Shown here piece after piece: positions 1 to 8,537 of a stretch of DNA of 43,270 nt. The notes below the pieces were generated by a model. That model made no database searches. It was not told the DNA's origin and saw nothing but the letters and a program-made list of their open reading frames with translations. The first letter of the stretch is position 1. Each line of letters opens with the position of its first letter. The position numbers and the translations under genes were made by a program. Source of the stretch: Flavobacterium oncorhynchi (lineage in GTDB: Bacteria; Bacteroidota; Bacteroidia; Flavobacteriales; Flavobacteriaceae); contig NZ_MUHA01000024.1 of assembly GCF_002217355.1 (NCBI RefSeq), positions 1 through 43,270 on the forward strand, given 5' to 3'.

Positions 1-20
1 TTAGCGTGCTTTGCGGTAAA
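1..20 (-). repeat. Dispersed intergenic phrase (fragment)
   Basis: Read on the minus strand this stretch is TTTACCGCAAAGCACGCTAA. It resembles the short phrases with CGCAAAG and GCTAAG that recur between genes in Flavobacterium genomes, and it is similar in style to the phrase at 41513-41551. It lies 3' of the bcp gene and is cut by the window edge. The identity rests on memory of such repeats. Confidence 0.3.
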
Positions 21-61
21 TTTTTCTTCTGCTCGAAAGAACATAAAACTTGAAACAAAAA

Positions 62-514
62 CTACTTCAATATCTGTGCAGCGTGTTCTTTTGTTTTTAC
101 TTTTTCTATCACTTCTTCAATAATTCCCCTTTCATTAATTACGAAGGTTGTTCTGTGAATTCCGTCATATTCTCTTCCCATGAACTTTTTTGGTCCCCAA
201 ACTCCAAATGCATTGATTACTGATTTGTCTTCATCTGCTAATAACGGAAAAGGAAATTCGTATTTATCTTTAAATTTCAATTGCGCTTTCTGACTATCAG
301 CACTCACACCCAAAAGCTCATAATTATTCGCTTTAAAACGTTCAAAATTATCTCTCAAATCACAAGCTTCAGCCGTGCAACCAGGTGTGCTCGCTTTTGG
401 ATAAAAGAAAACTACTAATTTTTTTCCAGCATAATCTGCTAGTTTATGTGATTTTCCGTCTTGATCTATTCCTGAAAAATTTGGTGCATTGTCGCCGGCT
501 CTTAGTGTTGTCAT
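62..514 (-). CDS. bcp: Thioredoxin-dependent thiol peroxidase, Bcp/PrxQ type
   Basis: Peroxiredoxin of 150 residues, the normal size for the Bcp/PrxQ class. These cytoplasmic enzymes reduce hydrogen peroxide and organic hydroperoxides with electrons from thioredoxin. The peroxidatic Cys46 sits in TPGCTAEAC and the resolving Cys51 is five residues on, the atypical 2-Cys arrangement of PrxQ. The AhpC/TSA thioredoxin fold covers almost the whole chain (about 5-145), with the VVFFYPKASTPGC strand-turn before the active site. There is no signal peptide. The ATG start at 514 is followed at once by the conserved LRAGDNAPNF segment. It is divergent from nth with 110 bp between, so each has its own promoter region. 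Confidence 0.95.
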   Translation of the reverse strand: MTTLRAGDNAPNFSGIDQDGKSHKLADYAGKKLVVFFYPKASTPGCTAEACDLRDNFERFKANNYELLGVSADSQKAQLKFKDKYEFPFPLLADEDKSVINAFGVWGPKKFMGREYDGIHRTTFVINERGIIEEVIEKVKTKEHAAQILK

Positions 515-624
515 ATCTTTTTATTTAAAATTTTAGATTTCAGATTATTGATTAAACAAAGATAATCACAAGTCTTAACTCATAACTTATAATTCATTAT
601 TTTTACGTCTTTAAAAATAAGGAA

Positions 625-1281
625 ATGAATAAAGAAGCTCGCGTGCAATTTGTTATAAACACTTTAAAAGAACTCTACCCTACCATACCTGTACCGCTTG
701 ATCATAAAGATCCTTATACACTGCTAATTGCTGTGTTACTTTCAGCACAATGTACCGATGTTCGCGTTAATCAAATTACTCCTCTTTTGTTTGCAAAAGC
801 TGACAATCCATATGATATGGTGAAAATGTCTGTAGAAGAAATTAAAGAAATTATTCGACCATGCGGTTTATCTCCAATGAAATCTAAAGGAATTCATGGT
901 TTGTCTGAAATTTTAATTGAAAAACACAATGGCGAAGTGCCGCAAAGTTTTGAAGCATTAGAGGAACTACCAGCTGTTGGTCATAAAACAGCAAGTGTTG
1001 TAATGTCTCAAGCTTTTGGAGTTCCTGCTTTTCCTGTAGATACTCATATACATAGATTGATGTACAGGTGGAATCTTTCGAATGGAAAAAATGTTACGCA
1101 AACTGAAAAAGATGCTAAACGATTGTTTCCTAAAGAAATATGGAATGATCTACACCTGCAGATTATTTGGTATGGACGCGAATACTCACCTGCACGAGGC
1201 TGGAGTTTAGAGAAAGATATTATCACAAGAACAGTTGGAAAAAAATCTATTATTGAAGAAATGACAAAAGTGACGAAATAG
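625..1281 (+). CDS. nth: Endonuclease III-like DNA glycosylase lacking the 4Fe-4S cysteines
   Basis: Bifunctional DNA glycosylase/AP lyase of the HhH-GPD family, 218 residues, removing oxidised pyrimidines in base excision repair. The helix-hairpin-helix segment LEELPAVGHKTA (about 112-123) contains Lys121, equivalent to the Schiff-base lysine (K120 in E. coli). Asp139 in PVDTHIHR matches the catalytic aspartate (D138). E. coli Nth ends in a C-X6-C-X2-C-X5-C loop that binds 4Fe-4S. Here the matching tail, WYGREYSPARGWSLEKDI and onward, has no cysteine at all, so this is a cluster-less form. The ATG is preceded by AAGGAA, one of the few purine-rich ribosome sites here. It ends at a bidirectional terminator. 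Confidence 0.9.
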   Translation: MNKEARVQFVINTLKELYPTIPVPLDHKDPYTLLIAVLLSAQCTDVRVNQITPLLFAKADNPYDMVKMSVEEIKEIIRPCGLSPMKSKGIHGLSEILIEKHNGEVPQSFEALEELPAVGHKTASVVMSQAFGVPAFPVDTHIHRLMYRWNLSNGKNVTQTEKDAKRLFPKEIWNDLHLQIIWYGREYSPARGWSLEKDIITRTVGKKSIIEEMTKVTK

Positions 1282-1318
1282 AAAAAGGCACAAAGTTTAA
1301 AACCTTTGTGCCTTTTTT
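1282..1318. terminator. Bidirectional terminator between nth and the TPR gene
   Basis: Perfect inverted repeat with arms AAAAAGGCACAAAG (1282-1295) and CTTTGTGCCTTTTTT (1304-1318), loop of 8. It has a T run on either strand, so it can stop nth (plus) and the convergent TPR gene (minus). Confidence 0.9.
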
Positions 1319-1343
1319 ATCTTTATTCTTTAATCATTAAAAT

Positions 1344-2408
1344 TTACATACCACCTTTTAAGGCATTATATTCTTTTGTCATATCAAGTGATCTGTAAAC
1401 TCCCAAAAGTGTTTTTGTAGCTTCTGAATTTTTTGGTTCAATGGCAAGTACTTTCTTCAAATACGGAATCGCACTGCGGGTTACATCATCTTTTACTGCA
1501 CTCAATTTATCATATTTCTTCATTTCTGCCGGCGTTGTTCCTAAAGATGAAATTTCATCGGCTAAATCTTTTTTCTGCTGCAATTTTAAGTACGCTAAAT
1601 TTATATAAGCATCAATATAATTTGGATTCAACTCCAGAACATAATTATAAATCATTTCTGCTTTAGCATACTCTTTCTTTTCTAGATAAGAATAAGCTAG
1701 ATTATTATTAATCTCAATCTTTTTTGAAGGAACCGATTCTGTTCTTGGCTTTTCGTAAACTCCTTGCTGAATAGCAGCTTCTCGGGCTTTTGGCGAAACA
1801 AACATATCTTCTTCTTTTGTTTTCTTGTTTGTTGCATAGTACAAAACTCCTTTTCCTGAAAAATTGATTTTTTTGAGCTGCTCATAATATCGTATCGCTG
1901 AATCAAAATCTCTGGCATTTACAGATGAAGATGCGGCATTAAATAAGTTCAGTGTATCTTTTTTATCAAACAAATAAACTTTATAACTTTTCTCTGCGCT
2001 TTCTTTAAATTTACCCGCATTAAAATCTGTCATTGCTCCATTAACCAAATTAGATTTCATCTCTTTTAGCGCCAAATTTGCTTTAACAGTAAATTTAAAT
2101 TTACCTGATTCATTTTCGTATAAAAATACATCTTGATAAGCTTGTGATGCCAATGTAAAATTACTGGCCGCATCAATGTTTTTTCCAGCTAAATCTTTTA
2201 ATACATTTCCTTTTAAAAAGTAATAATCAGATTTATCCTCATCAGAAGCATTGAGTATAAGATATTCTGTTTTATTCAAAATTGTTAAAGCTTCTTGACT
2301 TTTTCCTTTCTCATACAAGGACTGCGCTTCTTTAATTTTATCTTTTTGAGCAAATGCTCCAATTGTTACCAATAGTAAAGTTGATAACAGGATTAGTTTT
2401 TTTTTCAT
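1344..2408 (-). CDS. Exported tetratricopeptide repeat protein
   Basis: Protein of 354 residues with a signal peptide ending near residue 20 (...IGAFAQ), so probably periplasmic. Short helical repeats of TPR type follow. The clearest are AREAAIQQGVYEKPR...NNLAYSYLEKKEYAKAEMIYNYVLELNPNYIDAYINLAYL (about 225-275) and the segment near 310-345 (AIPYLKKVLAIEPKNSEATKTLLGVYRSL). Such proteins act as binding scaffolds in the envelope of Bacteroidetes, and no enzymatic motif is visible. It has no gene partner: nth is convergent downstream and about 650 bp without a clear gene lie upstream. The specific role is unknown. Confidence 0.85.
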   Translation of the reverse strand: MKKKLILLSTLLLVTIGAFAQKDKIKEAQSLYEKGKSQEALTILNKTEYLILNASDEDKSDYYFLKGNVLKDLAGKNIDAASNFTLASQAYQDVFLYENESGKFKFTVKANLALKEMKSNLVNGAMTDFNAGKFKESAEKSYKVYLFDKKDTLNLFNAASSSVNARDFDSAIRYYEQLKKINFSGKGVLYYATNKKTKEEDMFVSPKAREAAIQQGVYEKPRTESVPSKKIEINNNLAYSYLEKKEYAKAEMIYNYVLELNPNYIDAYINLAYLKLQQKKDLADEISSLGTTPAEMKKYDKLSAVKDDVTRSAIPYLKKVLAIEPKNSEATKTLLGVYRSLDMTKEYNALKGGM

Positions 2409-2954
2409 TTTTGGTTAGTTTTGGTTGGTTGTTAAATAGACTTAATGGCTGTTTATAAAAAGAATAAGCATCAAAAAAAAAGACGCCAAAACTTTTATTT
2501 AATATACTCTGGTACGCATATTAAAAAACAAAAAACTCTTTTTCCATCAAAAAAATAGTAGAAACCAATAATGATCTCTTCTATTATCTATCTGACTTAC
2601 AACAAACAAAACAATGAAGCGTAATTTTTTTCCATAGATTATCGGTGATTTGGGTTAAACGTTTTTTCTTAAATATTAACATTTATATCTAAAAACGAGC
2701 TTCTACACTTTAATAATAAAAACTTCATGTTTTAATAATATAAATGAAATAAATAATACTTTTTAACTAAACTAAAATTAAATCTCGAACAAATAAAGAA
2801 AACCTGATTAAAATATGAAAATTTAACAATACAGAATAAAACTATACAAAAAATCTGATATTGTTTGTGAAGCAAAAAAGACTAAGGTTACTTTTTTTGC
2901 CATTTAAAATTTAAATTCATCAGACTGATGAGATCAATTACCAGGGAGTTTAAT
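2409..2954. other. AT-rich intergenic stretch with no gene found
   Basis: About 550 bases between the TPR gene start and the sigma-operon terminator. It should contain the TPR promoter (minus strand), but I could not find a convincing TTG/TANNTTTG pair. A minus-strand reading frame of 26 codons near 2823-2903 starts MAKKVTL but has no supporting context. I see no repeat, RNA gene or hairpin terminator in it. Confidence 0.5.
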
Positions 2955-2997
2955 AAAATAAAAAACTCACTATCTGTATTTAAATACAAATAGTGAG
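2955..2997 (-). terminator. Terminator of the sigma factor / microprotein operon
   Basis: On the minus strand a long hairpin is formed by CTCACTAT (2966-2973) and ATAGTGAG (2990-2997), extended inward through TGTATTTAAATACA with one mismatch. It is followed by a T-rich tail. It lies just 3' of the 47-codon gene at 3063-3206 and closes that transcription unit. Confidence 0.8.
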
Positions 2998-3062
2998 CTT
3001 TCAACCAAAACGACCATTTGGTTTTCTTTCGAAATAAACATCCGACTGGGCAAGCGGGCTGT

Positions 3063-3206
3063 TTAATTTGCTATAATTTCAAAACTTTTATTTTCAATTT
3101 TCACAACAGTTAAAGCTTGTGAATAATTCAACAAAAAAGAAACTACTTCTTTTTTAGGTTTTAAATCTTTAGCAGCTGCTGCTTTTTTTGAGTAAATTTT
3201 CGCCAT
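3063..3206 (-). CDS. Small basic protein (47 aa) downstream of the ECF sigma factor
   Basis: Minus-strand ORF of 47 codons. It begins MAKIYSKKAAAAKDLKPKKE with an ATG at 3206, continues with a hydrophobic beta-like stretch (VVSFLLNYSQALTVVKIENK, 21-40) and ends FEIIAN. The lysine/alanine-rich N-terminus and short C-terminal strand suggest a small cytoplasmic binding protein. There is no signal peptide or transmembrane helix. It starts 50 bases after the sigma factor stop on the same strand and is followed by a strong terminator, so the two probably share a transcript. I do not recognise a characterised family. Coding is supported by codon-like composition, position and the terminator. Confidence 0.7.
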   Translation of the reverse strand: MAKIYSKKAAAAKDLKPKKEVVSFLLNYSQALTVVKIENKSFEIIAN

Positions 3207-3220
3207 ACCAATAAAATGTT

Positions 3221-3234
3221 TTATACTAGTATAA
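3221..3234. promoter_or_regulatory. Perfect 14-bp palindrome between sigma gene and microprotein gene
   Basis: TTATACTAGTATAA is a perfect palindrome 15 bases 5' of the microprotein start codon (minus strand). It could be an operator or a start-proximal element. No T run follows, so it is not a terminator. No function is shown. Confidence 0.35.
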
Positions 3235-3256
3235 CGAGCTTATATTCAAAATAGTA

Positions 3257-3841
3257 TTAGTTGGTCAAAATAATTTGATGTTTATCGATAATTTTTCTCA
3301 AATTCATCAATGCATAACGCATTCTTCCTAATGCAGTATTAATACTCACATCTGTTAACTCCGAGATTTCTTTAAAACTCATATCCTGATACATTCTCAT
3401 TACCAAAACTTCTTTTTGATCGTCTGGCAGCTCTTCGATTAATCTTTTTAAATCTACTTCAACCTGATCTAAAATCATTTTGTTTTCGATGTTTAGCGAA
3501 TCATCAGACATGATTGAGAAAATCGAAAATTCTTCGGTTTCTCTATACATTGGCATTTTTTTGGTTTTACGAAAATGATCCACAATTAAGTTGTGTGATA
3601 TACGCATAACCCAAGGCAAAAACTTACCTTCTTCATTATATGAATTGCTTTTTAAAGTTTTGATAACTTTAATAAATGTGTCTTGAAAAATATCGTTTGA
3701 AATATCTCTATCAGCAATCTTCGAATATATAAAACCATATATCTTAGATTCGTGTCTTTTTATCAATGTCGCAAGAGCACCTTCGTTGCCTTCGACATAA
3801 TTTTTCACTAATAGAGCGTCTGGAATATGCAGATCAGCCAT
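3257..3841 (-). CDS. ECF-family RNA polymerase sigma factor
   Basis: Sigma-70 family protein of 194 residues with the ECF two-domain layout. Region 2 (about 20-95) includes the core-binding stretch DIFQDTFIKVIKTL and the -10 reading segment LPWVMRISHNLIVDHFRK. Region 4 (about 130-185) has the helix-turn-helix MSFKEISELTDVSINTALGRMRYALMNLRK. It directs RNA polymerase to a subset of promoters. No anti-sigma gene is adjacent; instead a 47-codon gene follows on the same strand. The ATG at 3841 is preceded by a 320-bp non-coding region carrying a candidate promoter. Orphan ECF genes of this kind are common in Flavobacteriaceae. The target regulon cannot be read from here. Confidence 0.92.
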   Translation of the reverse strand: MADLHIPDALLVKNYVEGNEGALATLIKRHESKIYGFIYSKIADRDISNDIFQDTFIKVIKTLKSNSYNEEGKFLPWVMRISHNLIVDHFRKTKKMPMYRETEEFSIFSIMSDDSLNIENKMILDQVEVDLKRLIEELPDDQKEVLVMRMYQDMSFKEISELTDVSINTALGRMRYALMNLRKIIDKHQIILTN

Positions 3842-4161
3842 AATACTTACTTTTTTAGGTTCTATAATTTTGGAGTAAATTCTCTAAAAAGTAATTTTAT
3901 TGTATAGGCGTATCTTTTTTATAATGTTAATATTGTGACCAAATTTAACAAATTATTATTTTAAAAAGCAAACAAATGCAATAATAATTAACATTTAACC
4001 GTTAAGTTTTTTAACACATCGTTCTGTTTTGTTTTAAATCATTAAAAAAAATGGAAATTTTAGTAAGTACAACGCTTTTCAAAAACAAGCGTAAATAACT
4101 TACATTTAAACATTTATACTATTCAAATCTGCATTATTTATAAATTTCGCGGTCAGTTTTT
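3842..4161. other. Intergenic region upstream of the sigma gene
   Basis: 320 bases with no gene, between the sigma factor start and the GH16 stop. They hold the leader and candidate promoter of the sigma gene (3940-3972, minus strand). The remainder is AT-rich and I find no other element in it. Confidence 0.5.
3940..3972 (-). promoter_or_regulatory. Candidate promoter of the ECF sigma gene
   Basis: On the minus strand TTTG (3972-3969) is followed after 21 bases by TAAATTTG (3947-3940), which matches the Bacteroidetes -7 consensus TANNTTTG. It would give a leader of roughly 90 bases. Confidence 0.5.
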
Positions 4162-4920
4162 TTATTGATATACTCTTACGTAATCTATATAAAACTTTTG
4201 CGGAAAAATGGCATCGTCTACTTCTGGTCCTCCAAAATTTCCTCCAACTGCCAAATTCAAAATAATATAAAATGGCTTATCAAAAGGCCAGGTATCTTCG
4301 TTTTTTATAGAAGGATTAAAGGTATATACTAAAGTTTTGTCTACAAAAAATTCAATTTTATCTTTATCCCACTCAATAGCATACACATGATAACCTTCTT
4401 CAATATTTAAAACTTCAGTTCTTTTAGTGTTGATTGTATTCCCGTGACTGTCTTGTGTATGAAGTGTCGTGTAAATCATGTGAGGATCTTTGCCCACATA
4501 TTCCAGAATATCAATTTCACCGCTTTTTGGCCATTGCACCTCGTCAATATTAGCGCCAAGCATCCAGAAAGCAGGCCATATACCTTGTCCTACGGGCAAT
4601 TTTGCTCTTGCTTCTATCTTGCCGTATTTAAACTCTTTCTTACCTTTAGTTGTAATTTTTGTCGAAGTATATTTATTTCCTTCTTTTCTGGCTTCGATTA
4701 CCAAATTGCCGTCTTTTATTTCATGATTAATTTTGGTATAAATCTGCCTTTCATTATTACCAAAACCACACGAATTCGGGCAGCCGTCGCCAAGTTCAAA
4801 ATTCCAAAACTTTTCATTTATCTCTTTCTTATTGAAGTTTTCTTCCCACACTAATTTCCTTTTTGCTTCTTGTGCGTACGAAAAACTATAAATGAGTATC
4901 AATAGGACTATTTTATTCAT
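4162..4920 (-). CDS. Secreted family 16 glycoside hydrolase (beta-glucanase/laminarinase-like)
   Basis: Enzyme of 252 residues with an N-terminal signal peptide (cleavage near SYA|QE, residue 16), so exported. One GH16 jelly-roll domain fills the rest. The retaining active site is GEIDILEY (about 134-141), with nucleophile Glu135, assisting Asp137 and acid/base Glu140. Aromatic residues around it (WPAFWMLGANIDEVQWPKSG) are those of laminarinase-type GH16 enzymes. The likely substrate is a beta-1,3- or mixed-linkage glucan. The exact specificity cannot be read from the sequence. It lacks extra binding modules or a type IX secretion tail, so it may stay periplasmic or on the outer membrane. It stands alone, with no SusCD-like neighbours. 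Confidence 0.9.
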   Translation of the reverse strand: MNKIVLLILIYSFSYAQEAKRKLVWEENFNKKEINEKFWNFELGDGCPNSCGFGNNERQIYTKINHEIKDGNLVIEARKEGNKYTSTKITTKGKKEFKYGKIEARAKLPVGQGIWPAFWMLGANIDEVQWPKSGEIDILEYVGKDPHMIYTTLHTQDSHGNTINTKRTEVLNIEEGYHVYAIEWDKDKIEFFVDKTLVYTFNPSIKNEDTWPFDKPFYIILNLAVGGNFGGPEVDDAIFPQKFYIDYVRVYQ

Positions 4921-5082
4921 AACTATTACTTTAGAAATTATTAAAACAGTTCTAAAATAGAATATTTTATAAACACTAACCGTTTTTTAATCAAAAACTT
5001 TGAGATAAGAAATTGGAGCTAACAATGTGATTCTGTTAAAATTTGGAACAATATCCTTAACTAAACTCAATTCAAAATTGAT

Positions 5083-5090
5083 TACTTTTG
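5083..5090 (+). promoter_or_regulatory. -7 promoter element of uvrA
   Basis: TACTTTTG fits TANNTTTG and lies 19 bases before the chosen ATG. No good -33 TTG was found at the usual distance. Its position places transcription start near 5097, which argues against translation beginning at the TTG codon there. Confidence 0.5.
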
Positions 5091-5108
5091 TAAAAATTGA
5101 CATTTTTT

Positions 5109-7904
5109 ATGCAAATCGATCTTTCTACACTCGACCCAAAACAAAATATTATAATAAAAGGAGCACAAGTACATAATTTAAAAAATGTAGATGTTGCTAT
5201 TCCGCGAAATAAACTTGTTGTAATTACAGGTCTTTCAGGATCAGGAAAATCAAGTTTAGCATTTGATACTTTATATGCCGAAGGACAACGTCGTTATGTA
5301 GAAAGTTTATCTTCATACGCACGTCAGTTTTTGGGGCGTTTAGACAAACCTAAAGTAGAATACATTAAAGGTATTGCGCCTGCAATTGCAATTGAGCAAA
5401 AAGTGAATACCACAAATGCTCGTTCTACAGTAGGAACTTCAACAGAAATCTACGATTATATTAAACTTTTGTTTGCCAGAATCGGGCGCACTTATTCTCC
5501 TATTTCTGGTCAGGAGGTTAAAAAAAATACTGTTTCTGATGTGGTCTCTGATGTAAAAACATTGGAAATCGATAGTAAATGGCTCCTTCTTGCTCCTATT
5601 CATCTTGAAGAAGGACGACAGCTCGAAGATAAACTTAAAGTGTTATTACAACAAGGTTTTGCTCGTATTCTGGTCGAAAATGAAATGGTGCGTTTAGATG
5701 AATTTTCTACAGAAAACCTACATCAATTAGACAACAAAGATATTTTATTAATTATTGATCGTATTGTTGTAAAGGAAGAGGAAGAATTTTACAACCGTCT
5801 TGCTGATGCTGTTCAAACTGCTTTTTTTGAAGGAAAAGGAATTTGTTATCTGCAAGAATTGGGTTCAGATAAACGATTTTCTTATTCTAATAATTTCGAA
5901 TTAGACGGTATTACTTTTCTTGAACCAAATGTTCACTTATTCAGCTTTAATAACCCGTATGGAGCCTGTCCTGTTTGTGAGGGTTATGGAAATATAATTG
6001 GCATTGATGCCGATTTGGTTGTTCCTAATACTTCACTGTCTATTTTTGAAAGTGCTATTTATCCTTGGCGAGGCGAAAGTATGAGCTGGTACAAAGATGA
6101 ATTAGTAAAACATGCCTATAAATTTGATTTCCCAATTCACAAACCTTATTTTGAACTTTCTGATAATCAAAAAGACTTAATTTGGACAGGAAATCAATAT
6201 TTTCAAGGTCTAAACAGTTTTTTTAAAGAACTTGAAGAGAAAAATTATAAGATACAAAATCGTGTAATGCTGTCGCGCTACCGCGGAAAAACGAAATGCC
6301 ACGCTTGTCGCGGAAAACGCCTTCGCGAAGAAGCTTCATATGTAAAAATCAACGAAAAAACAGTTTCAGATTTAGTTGATTTACCAATAAAGCATTTAGT
6401 TACTTTTTTCAAAAATATCGACTTAAATACTTACGAGCAGCAAATTGCCAAACGTTTGATGGTCGAAATCAATAATCGTTTATCGTTTTTAACTGAAGTT
6501 GGTTTAGATTATCTTACCTTAAACCGAAACTCTTCAACACTTTCGGGAGGAGAATCACAGCGTATTAATCTAGCCACTTCATTAGGAAGCAGCTTGGTTG
6601 GCTCTATGTATATTCTAGATGAACCTAGTATTGGATTACACCCAAAAGATTCTGAAAGATTAATTAAGGTTTTGCTTTCGCTTCGTGATTTAGGCAACAC
6701 TGTAATTGTGGTAGAACACGATGAAGATATTATGAAAGCGGCTGATATGATTATTGATATTGGTCCTGAAGCTGGAACTTTTGGAGGGAAATTAGTTGCT
6801 CAGGGAACTTATGAAGAAATCCTAAAATCAGATTCGCTTACTTCTAAGTATTTAAATGGAGATTTAGAGATTTCAGTTCCTCAAAGAAGAAGAAAATTCA
6901 AAAACCATATTGATATTATTGGTGCAAGAGAGAATAACTTAAAAAATATTAATGTTACTTTTCCTTTAGATATTTTAACTGTGGTTACAGGAGTTTCAGG
7001 AAGTGGAAAAAGTACTTTGATTAAGAAAATCCTATTTCCTGCAATGCAGAAAAAACTGGAAAATGCTGCTGAAAAAGCAGGGCAGTTTAGTGAAATTAAA
7101 GGCTCTTTCTCGCAAATAAAACACATTGAATATGTAGATCAAAACCCGATTGGAAGAAGCTCTAGATCAAATCCTGTGACTTACATAAAGGCTTATGACG
7201 ATATTCGTGATTTATATGCTAAAGAAAAATTATCAAAAATAAGAGGTTATCAGGCGAAACATTTCTCTTTTAATGTTGACGGCGGACGTTGTGAAACTTG
7301 CAAAGGAGAAGGCTCTATAAATGTTGAAATGGTATTTATGGCTGATGTTTCTCTGCCTTGTGAAACCTGCGGAGGAAAACGATTCAAAAAAGAAATCTTA
7401 GAGATTAATTTTGACGATAAAAACATCAACGATATTCTGACTATGACGATCGATGATGCTATTGCTTTTTTCGAAAAAAATAAACAGACAAAAATCACGC
7501 AAAAATTACAGCCTTTACAAGATGTTGGTTTAGGATATGTGCAATTAGGTCAATCATCCTCTACTCTTTCCGGTGGTGAAGCACAGCGTATCAAATTGGC
7601 CTCATTTTTAGTAAAAGGAGCTACAAAAGATAAAGCTCTATTTGTTTTTGATGAACCAACAACGGGACTTCATTTTCATGATATTAAAAAGCTTCTGGCA
7701 TCATTTGATGCTTTGATAGAAAAAGGACATTCAATAATTGTGATTGAACATAATCTTGATTTAATAAAATGTGCAGACTGGATTATCGATTTGGGACCTG
7801 AAGGCGGAGAAAACGGTGGTCACTTATTGGCCGTAGGAACTCCCGAAGAAATTGTTAAAGTAAAAGAATCTGTTACAGGAATTTATTTGAAAGATAAACT
7901 GTAG
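5109..7904 (+). CDS. uvrA: UvrABC excinuclease subunit A
   Basis: DNA damage-recognition ATPase of nucleotide excision repair, 931 residues from this start, close to the usual 930-950. Two ABC modules are present. The first has Walker [10 protein letters not shown] (about 41-49) and signature [13 protein letters not shown]. The second has [11 protein letters not shown] and [13 protein letters not shown]. Zinc-binding CxxC pairs occur at ACPVC and KCHAC, and in the second module as CETC and CETC flanking about 20 residues. An upstream in-frame TTG at 5097 would add four residues, but it falls where the transcript should begin, so I use the ATG. It is a single-gene unit ended by a bidirectional hairpin. 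UvrB and UvrC are not in the window. Confidence 0.97.
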   Translation: MQIDLSTLDPKQNIIIKGAQVHNLKNVDVAIPRNKLVVITGLSGSGKSSLAFDTLYAEGQRRYVESLSSYARQFLGRLDKPKVEYIKGIAPAIAIEQKVNTTNARSTVGTSTEIYDYIKLLFARIGRTYSPISGQEVKKNTVSDVVSDVKTLEIDSKWLLLAPIHLEEGRQLEDKLKVLLQQGFARILVENEMVRLDEFSTENLHQLDNKDILLIIDRIVVKEEEEFYNRLADAVQTAFFEGKGICYLQELGSDKRFSYSNNFELDGITFLEPNVHLFSFNNPYGACPVCEGYGNIIGIDADLVVPNTSLSIFESAIYPWRGESMSWYKDELVKHAYKFDFPIHKPYFELSDNQKDLIWTGNQYFQGLNSFFKELEEKNYKIQNRVMLSRYRGKTKCHACRGKRLREEASYVKINEKTVSDLVDLPIKHLVTFFKNIDLNTYEQQIAKRLMVEINNRLSFLTEVGLDYLTLNRNSSTLSGGESQRINLATSLGSSLVGSMYILDEPSIGLHPKDSERLIKVLLSLRDLGNTVIVVEHDEDIMKAADMIIDIGPEAGTFGGKLVAQGTYEEILKSDSLTSKYLNGDLEISVPQRRRKFKNHIDIIGARENNLKNINVTFPLDILTVVTGVSGSGKSTLIKKILFPAMQKKLENAAEKAGQFSEIKGSFSQIKHIEYVDQNPIGRSSRSNPVTYIKAYDDIRDLYAKEKLSKIRGYQAKHFSFNVDGGRCETCKGEGSINVEMVFMADVSLPCETCGGKRFKKEILEINFDDKNINDILTMTIDDAIAFFEKNKQTKITQKLQPLQDVGLGYVQLGQSSSTLSGGEAQRIKLASFLVKGATKDKALFVFDEPTTGLHFHDIKKLLASFDALIEKGHSIIVIEHNLDLIKCADWIIDLGPEGGENGGHLLAVGTPEEIVKVKESVTGIYLKDKL

Positions 7905-7926
7905 TTTTCTATACTTCAAAAAAAGA

Positions 7927-7966
7927 AGCCATAAATTGTATCAGCTTATGATACTAATTTATGGCT
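7927..7966. terminator. Bidirectional terminator after uvrA
   Basis: Arms AGCCATAAATT (7927-7937) and AATTTATGGCT (7956-7966) pair perfectly and enclose a second stem GTATCA/TGATAC. T-rich sequence follows on the plus side and a T run on the minus side, serving uvrA and the convergent small gene. Confidence 0.85.
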
Positions 7967-7990
7967 TTGTTATTTTAAAATTAGGAACGT

Positions 7991-8290
7991 TTACGCCAGT
8001 AAACATTTTTCTTCAAAAGGAAAACCATCTTCATCGATGGCAACTAGTACTTTTTTTTGTTTTGAGGCCTCGATTGTAAGATACAGCCATGCAAATGACC
8101 ATAATCCGAGGGTTAAACAAAAAATAATAAAATTCAAACCGTGGTTAACTGCTTTTCCGCCCTTTGAAAGAACTGCGAAAAGTAATTCATCATTTCTCTC
8201 TTCTAATACAAATCCGTTATGAACTTTGTTTGAAATCATATTCGAAAACACCTGTACACTTTGTTCCGGACTGAGCTGATTGTTTTTCAT
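7991..8290 (-). CDS. Small membrane protein of unknown function
   Basis: Protein of 99 residues with an ATG at 8290. The first half is soluble and mixed alpha/beta (about 1-50). One or two hydrophobic segments follow (about 52-72, LNFIIFCLTLGLWSFAWLYLTI), then a short charged tail with IDEDGFPFEEK. I do not recognise a named family. Convergent with uvrA and sharing its terminator, it appears to be a single-gene unit. The hydrophobic segment and compact soluble part are compatible with an inner-membrane accessory protein. No catalytic motif is visible. Confidence 0.75.
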   Translation of the reverse strand: MKNNQLSPEQSVQVFSNMISNKVHNGFVLEERNDELLFAVLSKGGKAVNHGLNFIIFCLTLGLWSFAWLYLTIEASKQKKVLVAIDEDGFPFEEKCLLA

Positions 8291-8537
8291 AATCCTTCAT
8301 TTTGGTTTAGTCTGTATGCGAAATTTTCTAAATTCTCAACAATTCCCAATTAAGTACTGCATTCAAAAACAAACATCAGCAGAACCTTTTTATATTCTAT
8401 TAAACCATTTAGTTTTTTTTCAATAAAATGGAACGTTAAAAATTTAACCTAAAATTATATTTTAAAATTAAAACTACAAAATAAACAACTGTTAAAATTG
8501 ATTCTTTAAAACAGTATATCAATACATTAACAATAAC

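Noticed and set aside
2823..2903. Minus-strand ORF of 26 codons beginning MAKKVTL
   Set aside because: Short, no promoter or terminator of its own, no context and no recognisable pattern; likely chance in AT-rich DNA.
5097..5108. TTG start for uvrA four codons upstream
   Set aside because: It lies where transcription should begin after the TACTTTTG box at 5083-5090; the ATG at 5109 also gives the normal N-terminus.
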